This document shows, in pieces, positions 1 to 10,500 of a stretch of DNA of 34,177 bases. The position numbers were made by a program, and so were the translations under genes. Location: assembly GCA_031400755.1 (NCBI GenBank), contig JANNQL010000182.1, positions 1 through 34,177 on the forward strand. Direction: 5' to 3'. The notes beneath the pieces were generated by a model that was given only the letters and a program-made list of their open reading frames with translations, was not told the origin of the DNA and made no database searches. Source of the DNA: VMSU01 sp031400755. Lineage in GTDB: Bacteria; Desulfobacterota; Desulfobulbia; Desulfobulbales; VMSU01. The stretch's first letter is position 1. The number at the start of each line of letters is the position of its first letter.

Positions 1-139
1 AATATCTCCTATAGTGAAGATATTATACCATAAACAACCAGTATGTTAATTGAAAAATGCAATTAACTGCACAAAATAACAAACAAATTTTCATCAAGTA
101 GGGCGGCTGGCCATTGGCCATAAACTTCGGATGCACCCG

Positions 140-1141
140 TCAATGCGCTGCAATCGAAGCGCGTATTCTAGCTGAAATCCTGTCTGTTATTCGCGAATCA
201 CGGATGTATTGCCACCATCCCATGGGGCCAAGTTTAATGAAAGAGGCCAATAATAGGCCAAATCTGGTCTTTGCACCATGAATCCGGGCTGCAAGTGCCG
301 TATTTACTTGAATAGAAAACAAGGCGCTCTGTTTGATTATTTTTTGGCCTGAGCCTTGGACAGCCGGACAATCCACATATCTATTTAAAACAATCTCCAG
401 CTGCCGTTGAAATCCGCTAATATCAAAGCTGCGCTGCACCGTTTGGGAGTGGGAATGGATTCGGAATGCCGCAAGATGTCGAGGGTAATAAATAGTTTTT
501 CTTTCTCCTAATTTTAACCAAAAATCCCAATCGGCAGTATACCAGAGTGATTCATCAAGCCCTCCGAGGTGTAGTGCTGTTTTCCGCTTAAAGACCGGGC
601 TGGGGATTGCAATAAAATTTTGGATGAGCAGCCGCCTTCTAAGCAATTCCGAGCCAACAGGACCTATGCGTTTCGGCAAAGGGCACTGCCATGGACCGAC
701 CGAATTCCCTTGACGATCCACATAAATGGCAGGAGATAAAAACAATTCGGCGTCAGGGTATTGTTTTGATAATTCTTTTATGGTTTGCAGACGATTGGCC
801 AACCAAAAATCATCCTGGTGCAAAAAACAGGCGTAGTCGCCAGTTCCGAGGGAAAGCGCCAAATTTGAATTGGCCACCCAGTTACCAGTTCGTTGGACGT
901 GCTTTAAGATTATGGGGATTTTATCGGAAAAGGAGTTAATGATTTGGATTGTGGAGTCGGTTGAGCCGTCATCGACAACAATGCATTCAAGGTCCTGTTC
1001 TTCTTGCTCAACAACAGACTGTAGAGCCTTGTCCAAAAACAGCTCGCCATTATAGGTCGGAATTACAACAGAGAGCCATGGTCTTGGCATTTTAGAGACA
1101 GTCCATATTTTTATTTTTATATCTTGATCACTGCCAGCCAA
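140..1141 (-). CDS. Family 2 glycosyltransferase
   Basis: A GT-A fold glycosyltransferase that probably transfers a sugar from a nucleotide donor during polysaccharide or glycolipid assembly at the cytoplasmic face. The N-terminal signature LSVVIPTYNG is followed by VVDDGSTD and then FLHQDDFW, which supplies the metal/nucleotide-binding DxD-type motif; a downstream ADWDFWLKLG block fits the acceptor-side region of GT2 enzymes. No membrane segment is evident. The listed start is a TTG. An ATG at 1090 would begin at MPRPWLS, immediately before the domain, and is a plausible shorter start, but neither has a clear Shine-Dalgarno. It lies about 50 nt downstream of another GT2 gene on the same strand, so the two are probably co-transcribed. 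Donor and acceptor cannot be read from sequence. Confidence 0.88.
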   Translation of the reverse strand: MAGSDQDIKIKIWTVSKMPRPWLSVVIPTYNGELFLDKALQSVVEQEEQDLECIVVDDGSTDSTIQIINSFSDKIPIILKHVQRTGNWVANSNLALSLGTGDYACFLHQDDFWLANRLQTIKELSKQYPDAELFLSPAIYVDRQGNSVGPWQCPLPKRIGPVGSELLRRRLLIQNFIAIPSPVFKRKTALHLGGLDESLWYTADWDFWLKLGERKTIYYPRHLAAFRIHSHSQTVQRSFDISGFQRQLEIVLNRYVDCPAVQGSGQKIIKQSALFSIQVNTALAARIHGAKTRFGLLLASFIKLGPMGWWQYIRDSRITDRISARIRASIAAH

Positions 1142-1192
1142 CCGCCGCTGATTAGTTATTTTTTACATTTTTCCGCAATATCTTGAAGGCTA

Positions 1193-2371
1193 TTATTTCC
1201 GGTGCAATTTTAAAATACTGAGAAAAAAACTGGAGAAAATTACCTGAAAAGAAAAAAGTAAAAAAATGATGGCCGGGACCACCTTTTTTAATTTAACTAA
1301 GTAGGCCAATTCACCATATCCGGTCTGTTTCCAGAGGATCAATGCCTGCACGAGCAGACTGGAACCAAGACCAAAAAATAAAATTCCGACCAATATTCCG
1401 ACTTCTAACGGAAAGACCCGCAAAAAAATATTAATTTTTTTGTCGTCAGGCAGAAAACCCTCGGTAATCGCAAACACCTTGGCAAACAGATAAAAAGAAA
1501 TCATCTGAAAACCTATAAGGATCGACATTCCTGCTACTAAGAGGGTGTTTGACTCAAGGCCGATATGCCCGACAAAAATCGGCCCCATCATCAATCGTAG
1601 AAATACCAAAGCCCCAATGACCAGAAACAGCATCCCTGGCAATAAAAACAACCAGCGAGGCGAATACATAAGCATAAATCGGAGATGCCGCCAGCCGTCT
1701 CGCCAGCTTCGCAGATGAGGTGGACGTAACCGGCCATCACGGTGCAATGTTATGGGAATCTCCGTCATTCGCAATTTTAACAAGGTTGCCTTAATGACCA
1801 TTTCAGAGGCAAATTCCATGCCGCTGGTATGGAGATCCATTGAGTCAAAGGCTGCCTTGCTGAACCCGCGCAAGCCGCAGTGGAAATCAGTCATTGGCGA
1901 CTTAAAAAAAACCTGCCCGACACAGGACAGCACCGGGTTGCCCAGAATTCGGTGTTTCAGAGGCATTGCGCCAGGCATGATGACCCCTCCCCCTTTGGGC
2001 AACCGACACCCCATCACTAACTCATATCCCATCCGTAGTTTTTCAACAAAACGAAAGACATCGCCGAAATCATAACTGTCGTCGGCATCACCCATTATCA
2101 CATATTTACCTTTTGCGGCCGAAATTCCACCTCTCAGGGCAGAGCCATACCCTTTTTCTTTAATGTTGATCAGCCGTGCGCCGTTTCGTATGGCAATGTC
2201 TTGGGAGCCATCGGTACTGCCATTATCAGCGATAATAATTTCGGCATCAATGTTATGCTTATCGATTGATACTTGCGCTTTTCTAATGCACCTTTCTAAG
2301 GTTTCTGCTTCATTTAAGCAAGGCATTACAATTGACAGCTCAATATCTTCCGAGAAATTGTTATTAGTCAC
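1193..2371 (-). CDS. Membrane-bound family 2 glycosyltransferase (polyprenyl-phosphate type)
   Basis: The N-terminal about 230 residues form a GT2 domain of the dolichyl-phosphate-mannose-synthase / polyprenyl-glycosyltransferase kind: LSIVMPCLNEAETL, then IIADNGSTDGS, then the DxD-type motif in MGDADDSYDF. Four hydrophobic helices follow, starting at about WLFLLPGMLFLV, TLLVAGMSILIGF, VGILVGILFFGLG and AIIFLLFSFQVIF. This matches enzymes that load a sugar onto undecaprenyl phosphate before flipping or transfer, so the product probably acts at the inner membrane. The start codon is GTG with GGAG a few bases upstream. The companion GT2 gene lies 50 nt downstream, suggesting a small envelope-glycan operon that continues beyond the left edge. 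The sugar is unknown. Confidence 0.9.
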   Translation of the reverse strand: MTNNNFSEDIELSIVMPCLNEAETLERCIRKAQVSIDKHNIDAEIIIADNGSTDGSQDIAIRNGARLINIKEKGYGSALRGGISAAKGKYVIMGDADDSYDFGDVFRFVEKLRMGYELVMGCRLPKGGGVIMPGAMPLKHRILGNPVLSCVGQVFFKSPMTDFHCGLRGFSKAAFDSMDLHTSGMEFASEMVIKATLLKLRMTEIPITLHRDGRLRPPHLRSWRDGWRHLRFMLMYSPRWLFLLPGMLFLVIGALVFLRLMMGPIFVGHIGLESNTLLVAGMSILIGFQMISFYLFAKVFAITEGFLPDDKKINIFLRVFPLEVGILVGILFFGLGSSLLVQALILWKQTGYGELAYLVKLKKVVPAIIFLLFSFQVIFSSFFLSILKLHRK

Positions 2372-2459
2372 TCTTCTCCGATTTCTATTATAATATTTAA
2401 GTTAGTCTCATGTAATAGCTTGTTCTGATCAGAATCAGAATTCATCGAATAGTTGTCCG

Positions 2460-3158
2460 CTATGCCTTCTCCACCACCCTTTTCATGGGCAGATCATCAA
2501 GCTCATCTTTGGCGTGAAAAACCAGCTCAAACTTCTTCGACAGCACTTCAGTAAGCTGCTCAGTGGCCCCTTTGTTCGGCAGAGTCACCCGGATCGCGAC
2601 CTGTTTTATGCCATCGTCACCCGTATCCTCGTATGAAGTCAGAATACTGATGATCCTGGCGTCATTTTCACGAAGGACCTTGACCACTTCAGTCACCGAC
2701 CCCGGCGCATCCGGCAGATTAAAGACATATTGAGTGGCGCCATCCTTGATGCCGGTGGCATGGATAAAGCCCAAAAGCACATCGGTTTCGCTGAGGATGC
2801 CGCTCAAATGGCCTGAATCATTGAGGACAGGGATGCCGGAAATCTTATTTTCCAACATGATCATGGCCGCCTTTTCCAAGGAGTCGGTCATCTTCATGGT
2901 GATCGGATCCTTGGTCATTACATCCTTAACCTTCATTTCCGACAGCAGATAATAAAGCTCGTGGATGTCAAGCGAGGTGGTCTTTGAGGGCGAGGCCTCC
3001 TTGACATCCCGGTCGGTGATGATGCCTAATAATTTGCCATGGGACACCACAGGCAACTTCCGAATATTGTTCTCCTTCATGATTCTGGTTGCCCGCATCA
3101 AAGAGGTGTTTTCATCAACCGTCAAAACATCTTTTGCCATCCAGTCCCTAATTAACAT
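2460..3158 (-). CDS. CBS-CBS-ACT domain protein, AcuB-like
   Basis: Two CBS motifs occupy about residues 1-130: the first starts WMAKDVLTVDENTSL and contains the GIITDRDV box, the second starts VKDVMTKDPITM and contains GILSETDV. An ACT domain follows from about residue 140 (FNLPDAPGSVTEVVKVL). This order is that of the AcuB family, small cytosolic regulators whose CBS pair binds adenine nucleotides and whose ACT part usually senses an amino acid or similar ligand. No enzymatic domain is present, so the role is regulatory and the partner is unknown. The ATG is preceded by GAGAGGACG, a good ribosome binding site. It is on the same strand as the two glycosyltransferases but separated by 88 nt with no obvious link. 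The second CBS gene of the window (5440-5895) lacks the ACT domain. Confidence 0.9.
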   Translation of the reverse strand: MLIRDWMAKDVLTVDENTSLMRATRIMKENNIRKLPVVSHGKLLGIITDRDVKEASPSKTTSLDIHELYYLLSEMKVKDVMTKDPITMKMTDSLEKAAMIMLENKISGIPVLNDSGHLSGILSETDVLLGFIHATGIKDGATQYVFNLPDAPGSVTEVVKVLRENDARIISILTSYEDTGDDGIKQVAIRVTLPNKGATEQLTEVLSKKFELVFHAKDELDDLPMKRVVEKA

Positions 3159-3438
3159 CGTCCTCTCCCAAAAATTTTGGTAATTATGTTTCTCAATGAT
3201 AAGATCATCGGCCAGTAGTGCATAAGAGCTATCCTGATGCTACGCATAACAAGCCTCGGCATCAATCTATCAAATAGCTCTAATTTATTTTAAAATATTG
3301 ACTTCAGTCTGGCAAGCTAGGAGTGACAATCTCCAAAAAAATATTGCAATTGACTAAAACTGCCGTTAAGAAAATGGCACACCCGAGGCTCCCATTGTGC
3401 ACTGTCCTCCTTCCTGTTCCCCTTCGACTTAAAATCCC

Positions 3439-5334
3439 TTGAACACTCCGCTGCCCGAACCAATCATCGACACTCTCCTCTGCCATCTGAGCACCGAAAA
3501 AGATTTTGTTTTTTTGGAAACCAGCAAGCCCACTGACGAAGAAAAAAATTCCCTCTTGTTCACCAAGCCCTTGGCTTGGCTCACCTTCAGCGCGGGCCAA
3601 GACATGAAGACTTTTTTTGACACGGCCCAGAGCTATCTCAATCAAGGATATTTTTTGGCGGGCTGGTTTGCCTATGAATTCGGCTATGCCCTGGAGCCAG
3701 CCCTCCAGCCCCTACTTGCCTCTCTGGGGAATGTCCCCCTGGCCCGGATCGGGGTCTATCGCGCCCCTTTCATTATCGACCATTCCTGCCCATTCCCGGA
3801 AAGTCTCCCCCTGCCCTTTACCGATTGCCCGAGTCGGTCATCAGGCGAGTACCAAATCACCAATCTGGCGCCCAACCTTTCTCCTGCCGATTATTTCAAA
3901 GATCTTGCCCGAATCAAGGACTATATCGCGGCAGGAGACACCTATCAGGTCAACTACACACTCAAACTCATGTTCGACTTCACAGGCAGCCCCGAGGCCC
4001 TGTACAAAGAACTGCGCCGTAACCAGCCAGTAAGCTATGCCGCTTACTTAGACCTTAACGGCGACAGAATCCTGTCGTTTTCGCCAGAACTCTTTTTTCG
4101 AAAAACCGAGCGCCAATGTCTGGTCCGCCCCATGAAAGGCACCATGCCCCGAGGACGCGATGCGCGGGAAGATCAACAATTCGTAGCTAGCCTGCAAGAC
4201 GACCCCAAAAACCGCAGTGAAAATGTCATGATTGTTGACCTGCTTCGCAATGACTTAGGGAGACTCAGTTCCATGGGAGGCGTTACCACGACGTCCCTGT
4301 TCACGGTGGAGACCTACCCTACCCTCCACCAGATGACCTCCACCATCACCGGCCAAATGGCTGACCACGTAAGCCTTACCGACCTATTTAAGGCCCTGTT
4401 CCCCTGCGGTTCGGTCACCGGCGCCCCCAAGATCCGAACCATGGAGATCATCCATGAACTGGAGCATCGTCCACGAGGCGTCTACACCGGCGGCATCGGC
4501 TACCTTGCCCCGACCGGGGATGCCGTATTCAACGTCCCGATCCGCACCATCGTGCTTAACAAAAACCGAGGCGAAATGGGCATCGGCTCAGGCATTGTCC
4601 ATGATTCCAAACCTGAGGCAGAATGGCAGGAATGCCTGCTCAAAGGCAAATTCCTGTGCAACCCAAGACCAGAGTTTCAGATCATCGAAACCATCCTCTG
4701 GCAGCGGGACACCGGGTTTTGGCTCCTAGACCGCCATCTGGCACGACTCGCCGCCTCCGCTGACTATTTTGACTACCCCGCAAACCTCAACGCCATCGAA
4801 CAAGGCCTGCAGGAGGCCACCAGCACATGGGAAGCCGCTAGCGTCAAAGTGCGACTCCTGCTGCACCAGGACGGCCAGTTCTCAATCAGCGCCAGCCCCT
4901 GCAATCCGCCGACGGCGCTTGACCTGCCAGCGCCAACCGCCGGTACGGCAACACCCCCCCTGCCCCGCATCACCGTCAGCAACCAAGCCACGAATTCAAC
5001 CTGGCCCTTTCTCTACCACAAGACCACCCGCCGCGACCTCTACAGCCACGAACGGCAGCAGGCCATTGACCAGGGCTATTACGAGGTCATCTTCACTAAC
5101 GAAAAAGGGGGAATCACCGAAGGCAGCATCAGCAATATCCTGGTCCGCCAAGACCGACATTTATTCACCCCACCTTTACACTGCGGACTACTGGCCGGAG
5201 TCTGCCGGGAATTCTTACTATTGAACCATCCGGGATTGATTACAGAAAAAATCTTGCACCAGGAAGACCTGCTCACCGCCGATGCCATCTATCTGACCAA
5301 CTCCGTCAGGGGAATTGTCCAAGTCTGCCTCTAA
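3439..5334 (+). CDS. pabB: Fused aminodeoxychorismate synthase component I / 4-amino-4-deoxychorismate lyase
   Basis: Bifunctional enzyme of para-aminobenzoate synthesis for folate. Residues about 1-415 are PabB: AAGDTYQVNYT, then VRPMKGTMPRG, MIVDLLRNDLG and CGSVTGAPKIRTMEI. Lys233 in the MKGT motif is the residue that separates ADC synthases from anthranilate synthases, which carry Ala there. Residues about 420-631 are a PabC-type class IV PLP lyase: YHKTTRRDLY (Lys528 is the probable Schiff-base lysine), ITEGSISNIL and GLLAGV. The fusion is common in bacteria and lets amination and pyruvate elimination follow each other; ammonia would still come from a PabA glutaminase, which is not seen here. 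The listed start is TTG with no clear ribosome site, but the preceding coding sequence (FVFLETSK) is typical of the family, so the true start is at or very near here. The TAA stop lies at the edge of a repeat element. Confidence 0.93.
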   Translation: MNTPLPEPIIDTLLCHLSTEKDFVFLETSKPTDEEKNSLLFTKPLAWLTFSAGQDMKTFFDTAQSYLNQGYFLAGWFAYEFGYALEPALQPLLASLGNVPLARIGVYRAPFIIDHSCPFPESLPLPFTDCPSRSSGEYQITNLAPNLSPADYFKDLARIKDYIAAGDTYQVNYTLKLMFDFTGSPEALYKELRRNQPVSYAAYLDLNGDRILSFSPELFFRKTERQCLVRPMKGTMPRGRDAREDQQFVASLQDDPKNRSENVMIVDLLRNDLGRLSSMGGVTTTSLFTVETYPTLHQMTSTITGQMADHVSLTDLFKALFPCGSVTGAPKIRTMEIIHELEHRPRGVYTGGIGYLAPTGDAVFNVPIRTIVLNKNRGEMGIGSGIVHDSKPEAEWQECLLKGKFLCNPRPEFQIIETILWQRDTGFWLLDRHLARLAASADYFDYPANLNAIEQGLQEATSTWEAASVKVRLLLHQDGQFSISASPCNPPTALDLPAPTAGTATPPLPRITVSNQATNSTWPFLYHKTTRRDLYSHERQQAIDQGYYEVIFTNEKGGITEGSISNILVRQDRHLFTPPLHCGLLAGVCREFLLLNHPGLITEKILHQEDLLTADAIYLTNSVRGIVQVCL

Positions 5335-5438
5335 GCCGTTGTAACAAGATAACCTAATCATTAAGGATAGCCAAATCGGCATTAGGAGCCGTAAAGGAAT
5401 GGTCAGAATTGCACAAGTTATTTCGTAACGGCTCCTAA
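5327..5438 (-). repeat. Dispersed intergenic repeat, copy 1 (short form)
   Basis: The whole convergent gap between pabBC and the CBS gene is one copy of an element that recurs at 20254-20393. Bases 5384-5438, reverse-complemented, are identical over all 55 positions to 20254-20308. The next part (GCCGATTTGGC, then a diverged stretch, then TTACAACGGCTTAG) is also shared with some mismatches. The 55-bp core has inverted ends (TTAGGAGCCGT at both termini, with further imperfect pairing inward), so it could fold as a hairpin. The pabBC stop codon sits inside one end, and the CBS stop codon is one base beyond the other. Compared with copy 2 this copy lacks a segment of about 28 bp. Confidence 0.9.
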
Positions 5439-5439
5439 T

Positions 5440-5895
5440 TCAGCCGCCCTGACTGATGGCGCGGATCAGATCAGTCTTGCCAATCACCCCGACCAAGGCC
5501 CCTGCAGACACCACCGGCAGGGTGTGGATTTTCTTTTCCGACATAATCGTGGCGATATCACTCAAGGGGGTATCCTCCGTCACCGTCACCAATTCACTGG
5601 CACAAATATCGCGCACAGTCCGGCCCGTCATCTTTTTGATCTCCTGATCCATCTTCTGCGGACTTTCCAAAAATAAAACCGAGTCAAGAATCGAAATCAC
5701 CGTCGGAATATGGACATTCTTGCTCTGATCGATCAAATCGCTTTCCGTGACCACCCCCAACAACTTCTGATCGGCATCCACTACCGGAGCCCCACCGATC
5801 TTATGGGTCAGGAGCAAGGATGCCAAATCTTTCACCGACAAGTCTGGATTCACTGTAATTACTTGCCTTGTCATAATATCTTTTGCCGTTAGCAT
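5440..5895 (-). CDS. CBS-domain pair protein
   Basis: A 151-residue protein consisting of little besides two CBS motifs: AKDIMTRQVITVNPDLSV ending in GVVTESDL, and VRDICASELVTVTEDTPL ending in GVIGKTDLI. Such stand-alone Bateman modules bind adenosine nucleotides and regulate partner proteins in the cytoplasm; no partner is identifiable from this sequence. The ATG at 5895 is chosen because GAGGAG lies 8 to 9 bases upstream; an in-frame start nine codons earlier lacks a site. It begins 32 nt after the stop of the NAD(P)HX repair gene on the same strand, so the two are almost certainly one transcript. A link to nucleotide or redox-cofactor status is a reasonable guess and no more. The stop codon abuts the repeat element. 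Confidence 0.9.
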   Translation of the reverse strand: MLTAKDIMTRQVITVNPDLSVKDLASLLLTHKIGGAPVVDADQKLLGVVTESDLIDQSKNVHIPTVISILDSVLFLESPQKMDQEIKKMTGRTVRDICASELVTVTEDTPLSDIATIMSEKKIHTLPVVSAGALVGVIGKTDLIRAISQGG

Positions 5896-5927
5896 CTCAG
5901 ATCTCCTCAGTTTGTAACTCAAATAAA

Positions 5928-7475
5928 TTATTCGCCCAAGGCGATTTCTTGAAAAGCAGCAGGCAACTCCGCCGCCATCTCCGAGGCCAGAAAACCGCCC
6001 CGCCCTCGGACCCTAGCCAGCCGATCAGCGGCCAGTCCATGGACAAAGGCACCCAAGCAGGCGGCATCCCAAGCGGCAACGCCCTGCGCCATGAGAGCGC
6101 CAATCACCCCGGCTAAAACATCGCCCATGCCGCCAGCGGCCATCCCCGGATTGCCGCTGGAATTAATGGCAAGCCGCCCGTCAGGCCCAGCAATAACAGT
6201 GGCCGCCCCTTTCAGTAGCAAAACCACCCCATTCTCCTTGGCATAGGCACTAGCCACCGCCAACCTATCTGCCTGAATCTCCTGGATCGTCAGCCCGGTC
6301 AAACGGGCCATCTCGCCAGGATGCGGGGTTAGGACCCGGGCTGCCTGACTGGCGCAAACGGGGAGCGATTGGCCGAGGGCAGTCAAGGCATCGGCATCAA
6401 CCACCATCGGCAGACAAACCTCACCATATAGCCGGGCAACCAGATCGGCCGTCTCGGCGTCTGTCCCCAATCCCGGCCCCAGCACCAAGGCATCCTTGCC
6501 CGCTAAGGCCTGGGCAATGGCCACATAATCCTCTCGCCCCAAAAAATAATCAGAGGCCAACGGGATCGTCATCGCCTCCAACAGACTGGCCTCAAAAATT
6601 GCATCCAATTGCTGCGGCACCCCAAGGCTGACAAGGCCGACCCCGGCCCGCAAGGCGCCCAGCGCCACCAAAAGGGCCGCCCCGGTCTTGCCCTGAGACC
6701 CGGCCAGCACCATAAGATGGCCAAAGGTACCCTTATGGCTGTGAGTCCGCCGCGGCGGCAACAGACGAGCAATACCGCTTGACTCCAACAGCTCAGTCTT
6801 AAGCCCGGCCTCTTCGACAATCTCCAGCGGGATACCGATATCGGCAACTTCAAGACGCCCAACATACTCAGCCCCAGGCTGGATTACCTGGCCGGGTTTG
6901 GCCAAGCCATAGGTGACGGTAAGACCGGCCCGCACACAGAGCCCGAGAGGCTTGCCATCATCACTATTCAAGCCGGAGGGGATGTCAACAGCTACAATCG
7001 GTAGACCGGACTGATTCATCAGCTCGATCATCGTTGCATAATGGCCTTCGACCCGCCGGGTAAGCCCCGTACCGAAAATGGCGTCCACCAGAAAATCCGC
7101 CTGCATGAATCCACTCTGACAGGCCTGCGCCTCTTCATTATTGCCAACTTCCACTATGCCGAGCTGCAGTTTCTGGACAATCCGCCAATTAATGGCTGCG
7201 TCACCACGCCAAATAGCCGGCTGCACCAAAGCAAAGACCACGACCCGGCAACCAGCCTGATGCAAGTGTCTGGCGATCACCAAACCGTCGCCACCATTGT
7301 TGCCAGGACCGGCCACGATGGCGGCAGTCTGGCCCGACAATTGCCCTCGCCAGCGCCGGATGGCCTCCACCGTGGCCCGCCCGGCGTTTTCCATCAGCAC
7401 CACGCCGGGAATGCCATATTCGTGAATGGCCCGCTCATCAAGTGCGCGCATCTCGGCAGCTTTCGCCAATTTCAT
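5928..7475 (-). CDS. nnr: Bifunctional NAD(P)H-hydrate epimerase / ADP-dependent NAD(P)H-hydrate dehydratase
   Basis: Repairs NAD(P)H that has been hydrated to NAD(P)HX: the N-terminal YjeF_N domain interconverts R and S epimers, and the C-terminal ribokinase-like domain dehydrates the S form using ADP. Visible N-terminal motifs are GVVLMENAGRATVEAI and AGPGNNGGDGLVIARHL. The C-terminal domain starts near residue 230 with HSHKGTFGHLMVLAGS and carries LTPHPGEMARL and the nucleotide-binding NPGMAAGGMGDVLAGV. At 515 residues it matches the full-length fused family. The ATG follows GAGG at a good spacing. It lies 70 nt downstream of the large cytochrome gene and 32 nt upstream of the CBS gene, all on the minus strand, so a shared transcript is possible. 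Confidence 0.96.
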   Translation of the reverse strand: MKLAKAAEMRALDERAIHEYGIPGVVLMENAGRATVEAIRRWRGQLSGQTAAIVAGPGNNGGDGLVIARHLHQAGCRVVVFALVQPAIWRGDAAINWRIVQKLQLGIVEVGNNEEAQACQSGFMQADFLVDAIFGTGLTRRVEGHYATMIELMNQSGLPIVAVDIPSGLNSDDGKPLGLCVRAGLTVTYGLAKPGQVIQPGAEYVGRLEVADIGIPLEIVEEAGLKTELLESSGIARLLPPRRTHSHKGTFGHLMVLAGSQGKTGAALLVALGALRAGVGLVSLGVPQQLDAIFEASLLEAMTIPLASDYFLGREDYVAIAQALAGKDALVLGPGLGTDAETADLVARLYGEVCLPMVVDADALTALGQSLPVCASQAARVLTPHPGEMARLTGLTIQEIQADRLAVASAYAKENGVVLLLKGAATVIAGPDGRLAINSSGNPGMAAGGMGDVLAGVIGALMAQGVAAWDAACLGAFVHGLAADRLARVRGRGGFLASEMAAELPAAFQEIALGE

Positions 7476-7545
7476 AGAAGCCTCGGGCTCAAATCATTAG
7501 CCCCTTTGCTTAAGGAGATAGGTATGCGGCACCCGTGACCGCTTA

Positions 7546-10500
7546 CTACTGGCAAAGTATCTCGGGGGTATTGTCTGGATCGTCCATATAGAATGGGTAG
7601 CCATAATTGTCTTGTCCGCCATAGGTCACGGTGCCATGGGCATGGCAGGAGAGGCACGAGCTATACCCGCCGTTAATAAGATGGCCTCCTGACCCTGTGG
7701 CATTTCCCCACTTGTCATGGCACTTTACGCAGAAATTAACCCACCCGTTATAGGTAGTCGAATCGAGACCACCATCTTTTTTCTTAAAATTAGGCTTATC
7801 TATAACAACCGCGCCACTGGCGCCAAATTTGCTACAGGCCGGCGGATTGGTGGTAACGTCACTACAGCCAAATCGTTCCAGGGAACGTCTTATATTCCCA
7901 TCATCGACATACTTAGTGCCGTCCACAAAGTCCCTGATCATATAGGGGTTGCCGTCGGTGTTAGTTATTGGATTATATGAACCGTGGTGGTCGTGGCAAT
8001 CAATGCAGTTGAGCTCATAGACTGGCACCGGCGGGGTTTGAACGTAACCCGGCCAGAGCCGTTTGGTGCCACCGCCGTGGGCCTCCTTACTCCAGGAAAT
8101 CTTGGTGCCGTGGTGGTCCCAGGGTGGTTGAGAGTAGCCCTCGCAGGTCTCAAGCCCCTTGAGCAAAGAGTATCCATCATTGTTAACGTATGGTCCGCAC
8201 TTGCCGTTATCATTGCCGAAGGCGGCGCACTGTAAATTTACGCCCCAAGTGCCGTCATCGCAAACGCCATCTACTGACCAGTCAGCAGCCACATATGGGT
8301 CCACACAGTTACCGCGACAGTCATAAATATTATAATTGTCAGGGCACTTAGCCCCTGGCAAAGCAGCCGGGTACCATTGGTATTTGGGACCGGCCACACC
8401 TGCCGGAAATCCGGGATGATGTGGATTTTCCCCGCCATCGTGACACTTGAGGCAGAAGACATTCATCGTTTCTCCCAAACCAGCTCCCCATGACCTGCTG
8501 GTATCATCAGGATCCGCAAGTTTTGTGTTTATGGAGACGGAATGCGCGCCATGGCAATTGGTACACTCAATTTTGGCGCCCGTGGCAACCTGATCAGACT
8601 TGCTTAATGGATGGTGGCTGAGCACTTTCCTGCCGGTGCCAAACATGCCAAGGTAGGGATCAGTAAAGTCCTCGGATTTAACTCGCGTCCCCTTGAAACG
8701 AGTCGCCACGTCAGGGGGCAGATTACCATTGCCAAAGGGGTCAAACGGGTAAGGAGAGCTGTTCATGCCATCACTGTCATGGCAACTCATGCAGAAATCC
8801 GATATATCCTCATACTGCTGGGCTTCAATGTTGACCATGTCACCTGCGTTATTGCCGATGTAGACGATGGAGGTGTTTTCGAGCTCACCCCTCAGGTTAA
8901 TCTGCACTTCCTGGTCTCCGCCCCAGAGCCTGATCAACCCATCCATATGGTAAATTTGATTATGGCAGACCCGGCAGTCATCGGAATCCAGTTGACCGCC
9001 AAAATGGGCATGGGCATCGCCTGCAGTCTCGGTCGTCTGCGGGAACTCGGAGTCAATCGCCCGGCGGGTTGGGTTGATTTCAGGCCGAGGAATGTCGTGG
9101 CAACCAAGGCATTCACCCTGGCTGAAGGCATTATCTGGCTGGCTCCCGTTATGGTGGTGACAATTTGTGCATCGCTCCCCGTCATCGTGCCCCCCATCCC
9201 CTGACGTGCTGGTGTAATGCTTGGTGTTCAGGTGGCAGACATTGCAGATGCCGTTAAAGGGGAAGAGGGGGTCGGTCTTGGCATAATCCGCACCGCTGGT
9301 GTTTAGGGTAAAGACAACGGGCATCGATTGCAGAGTCGGGGCACCGGTGACCTTGTCTGAGCGGAGCGATACCCGATCATGAATCATGTAAATGTTTGCA
9401 TCTCCATGCGGGTCATGGCAGTCCCAGCAGAATTTGCCGCCCAGACCATCGTTGTAGCCGTGGAAACTGTTAACCGCCCTAGTGCTCCCGATGAGATCCA
9501 TGCCGGCATATGGTGGCTGATAACCAGGGGCGCCGGTCTTGTGACAGGTCAGGCAAACCCCATTCATGCCATCAGGCCCACCAATATTAACCAAACGGAA
9601 GGGGGTGACCGCTGAACCGTGGGCAATGGTGTTGTCGTGGCAGTAGTAACAAGTGAGGCCAGCCCCTTGGTTGTTCGAACCAGTATACTGTTCATTTGCC
9701 GGACGGCCATGACCGCTAGTGGTCCACTGATCGACATTGATTTGGGCAACAGCATTTGGGTCGATGACGCCTTCGACATCAGGCCCCGAGGTCTGGTGAC
9801 AATTAAGGCAGGTCAGCGTCGCCCCCCAGGTTTCAGTATTTCCCAAGTGGCAAGAGATGTTGGAGCAGGTCCCAGCAGAATAGGTCAGGCTTACTCCCGG
9901 CGCGGGACTCACACTGTAGATGTTGTCAGCATGGGAACCTGGGTGAAGGAGGGTGGCCCCGTCCTCTGTTGTGGAATAATGGCACTTGACGCAGGAGATT
10001 TGATCATTGGCATGAGCAAAGTGACTGTTTGCCTTGTTGAGACCACCGGTAGTATATGATGGAGGGGTTCCATGGCAACCGTTGCAAGCAAAGACGTAGG
10101 CAGTGTCCGACCAGCCTGACTTATAATCAGGCTGATTCGGTGGTACATTGCCGTCAGCAGGGGTCAAGTCAGTCCCATCATGGTGGCAACCTAGACATAC
10201 CGCTGTCGTCGCAATATGCTCGCCATCTTTGAGAACAACCTCGCCTGAAGCATTCCTGATATTGATAGGATCGTGGCAAGAGGAACACTTGATTTCCAAG
10301 TTGAGATGCTCTACATGCTTTGAATAAGTAAAGGTGCCGTCACCGTTATCATGCTCATTGTCATGGCATCCCCCGCAGCCAGCGCCACCATCATTGCCGT
10401 GTCCAAAGGCCACTTGATGGCTATGGCAAATTGTGCATTGCAGGGTTGCGGCGTTAGCCACTCCATAGACATTTATATGGGAATCAGGCGCCATACTGGG

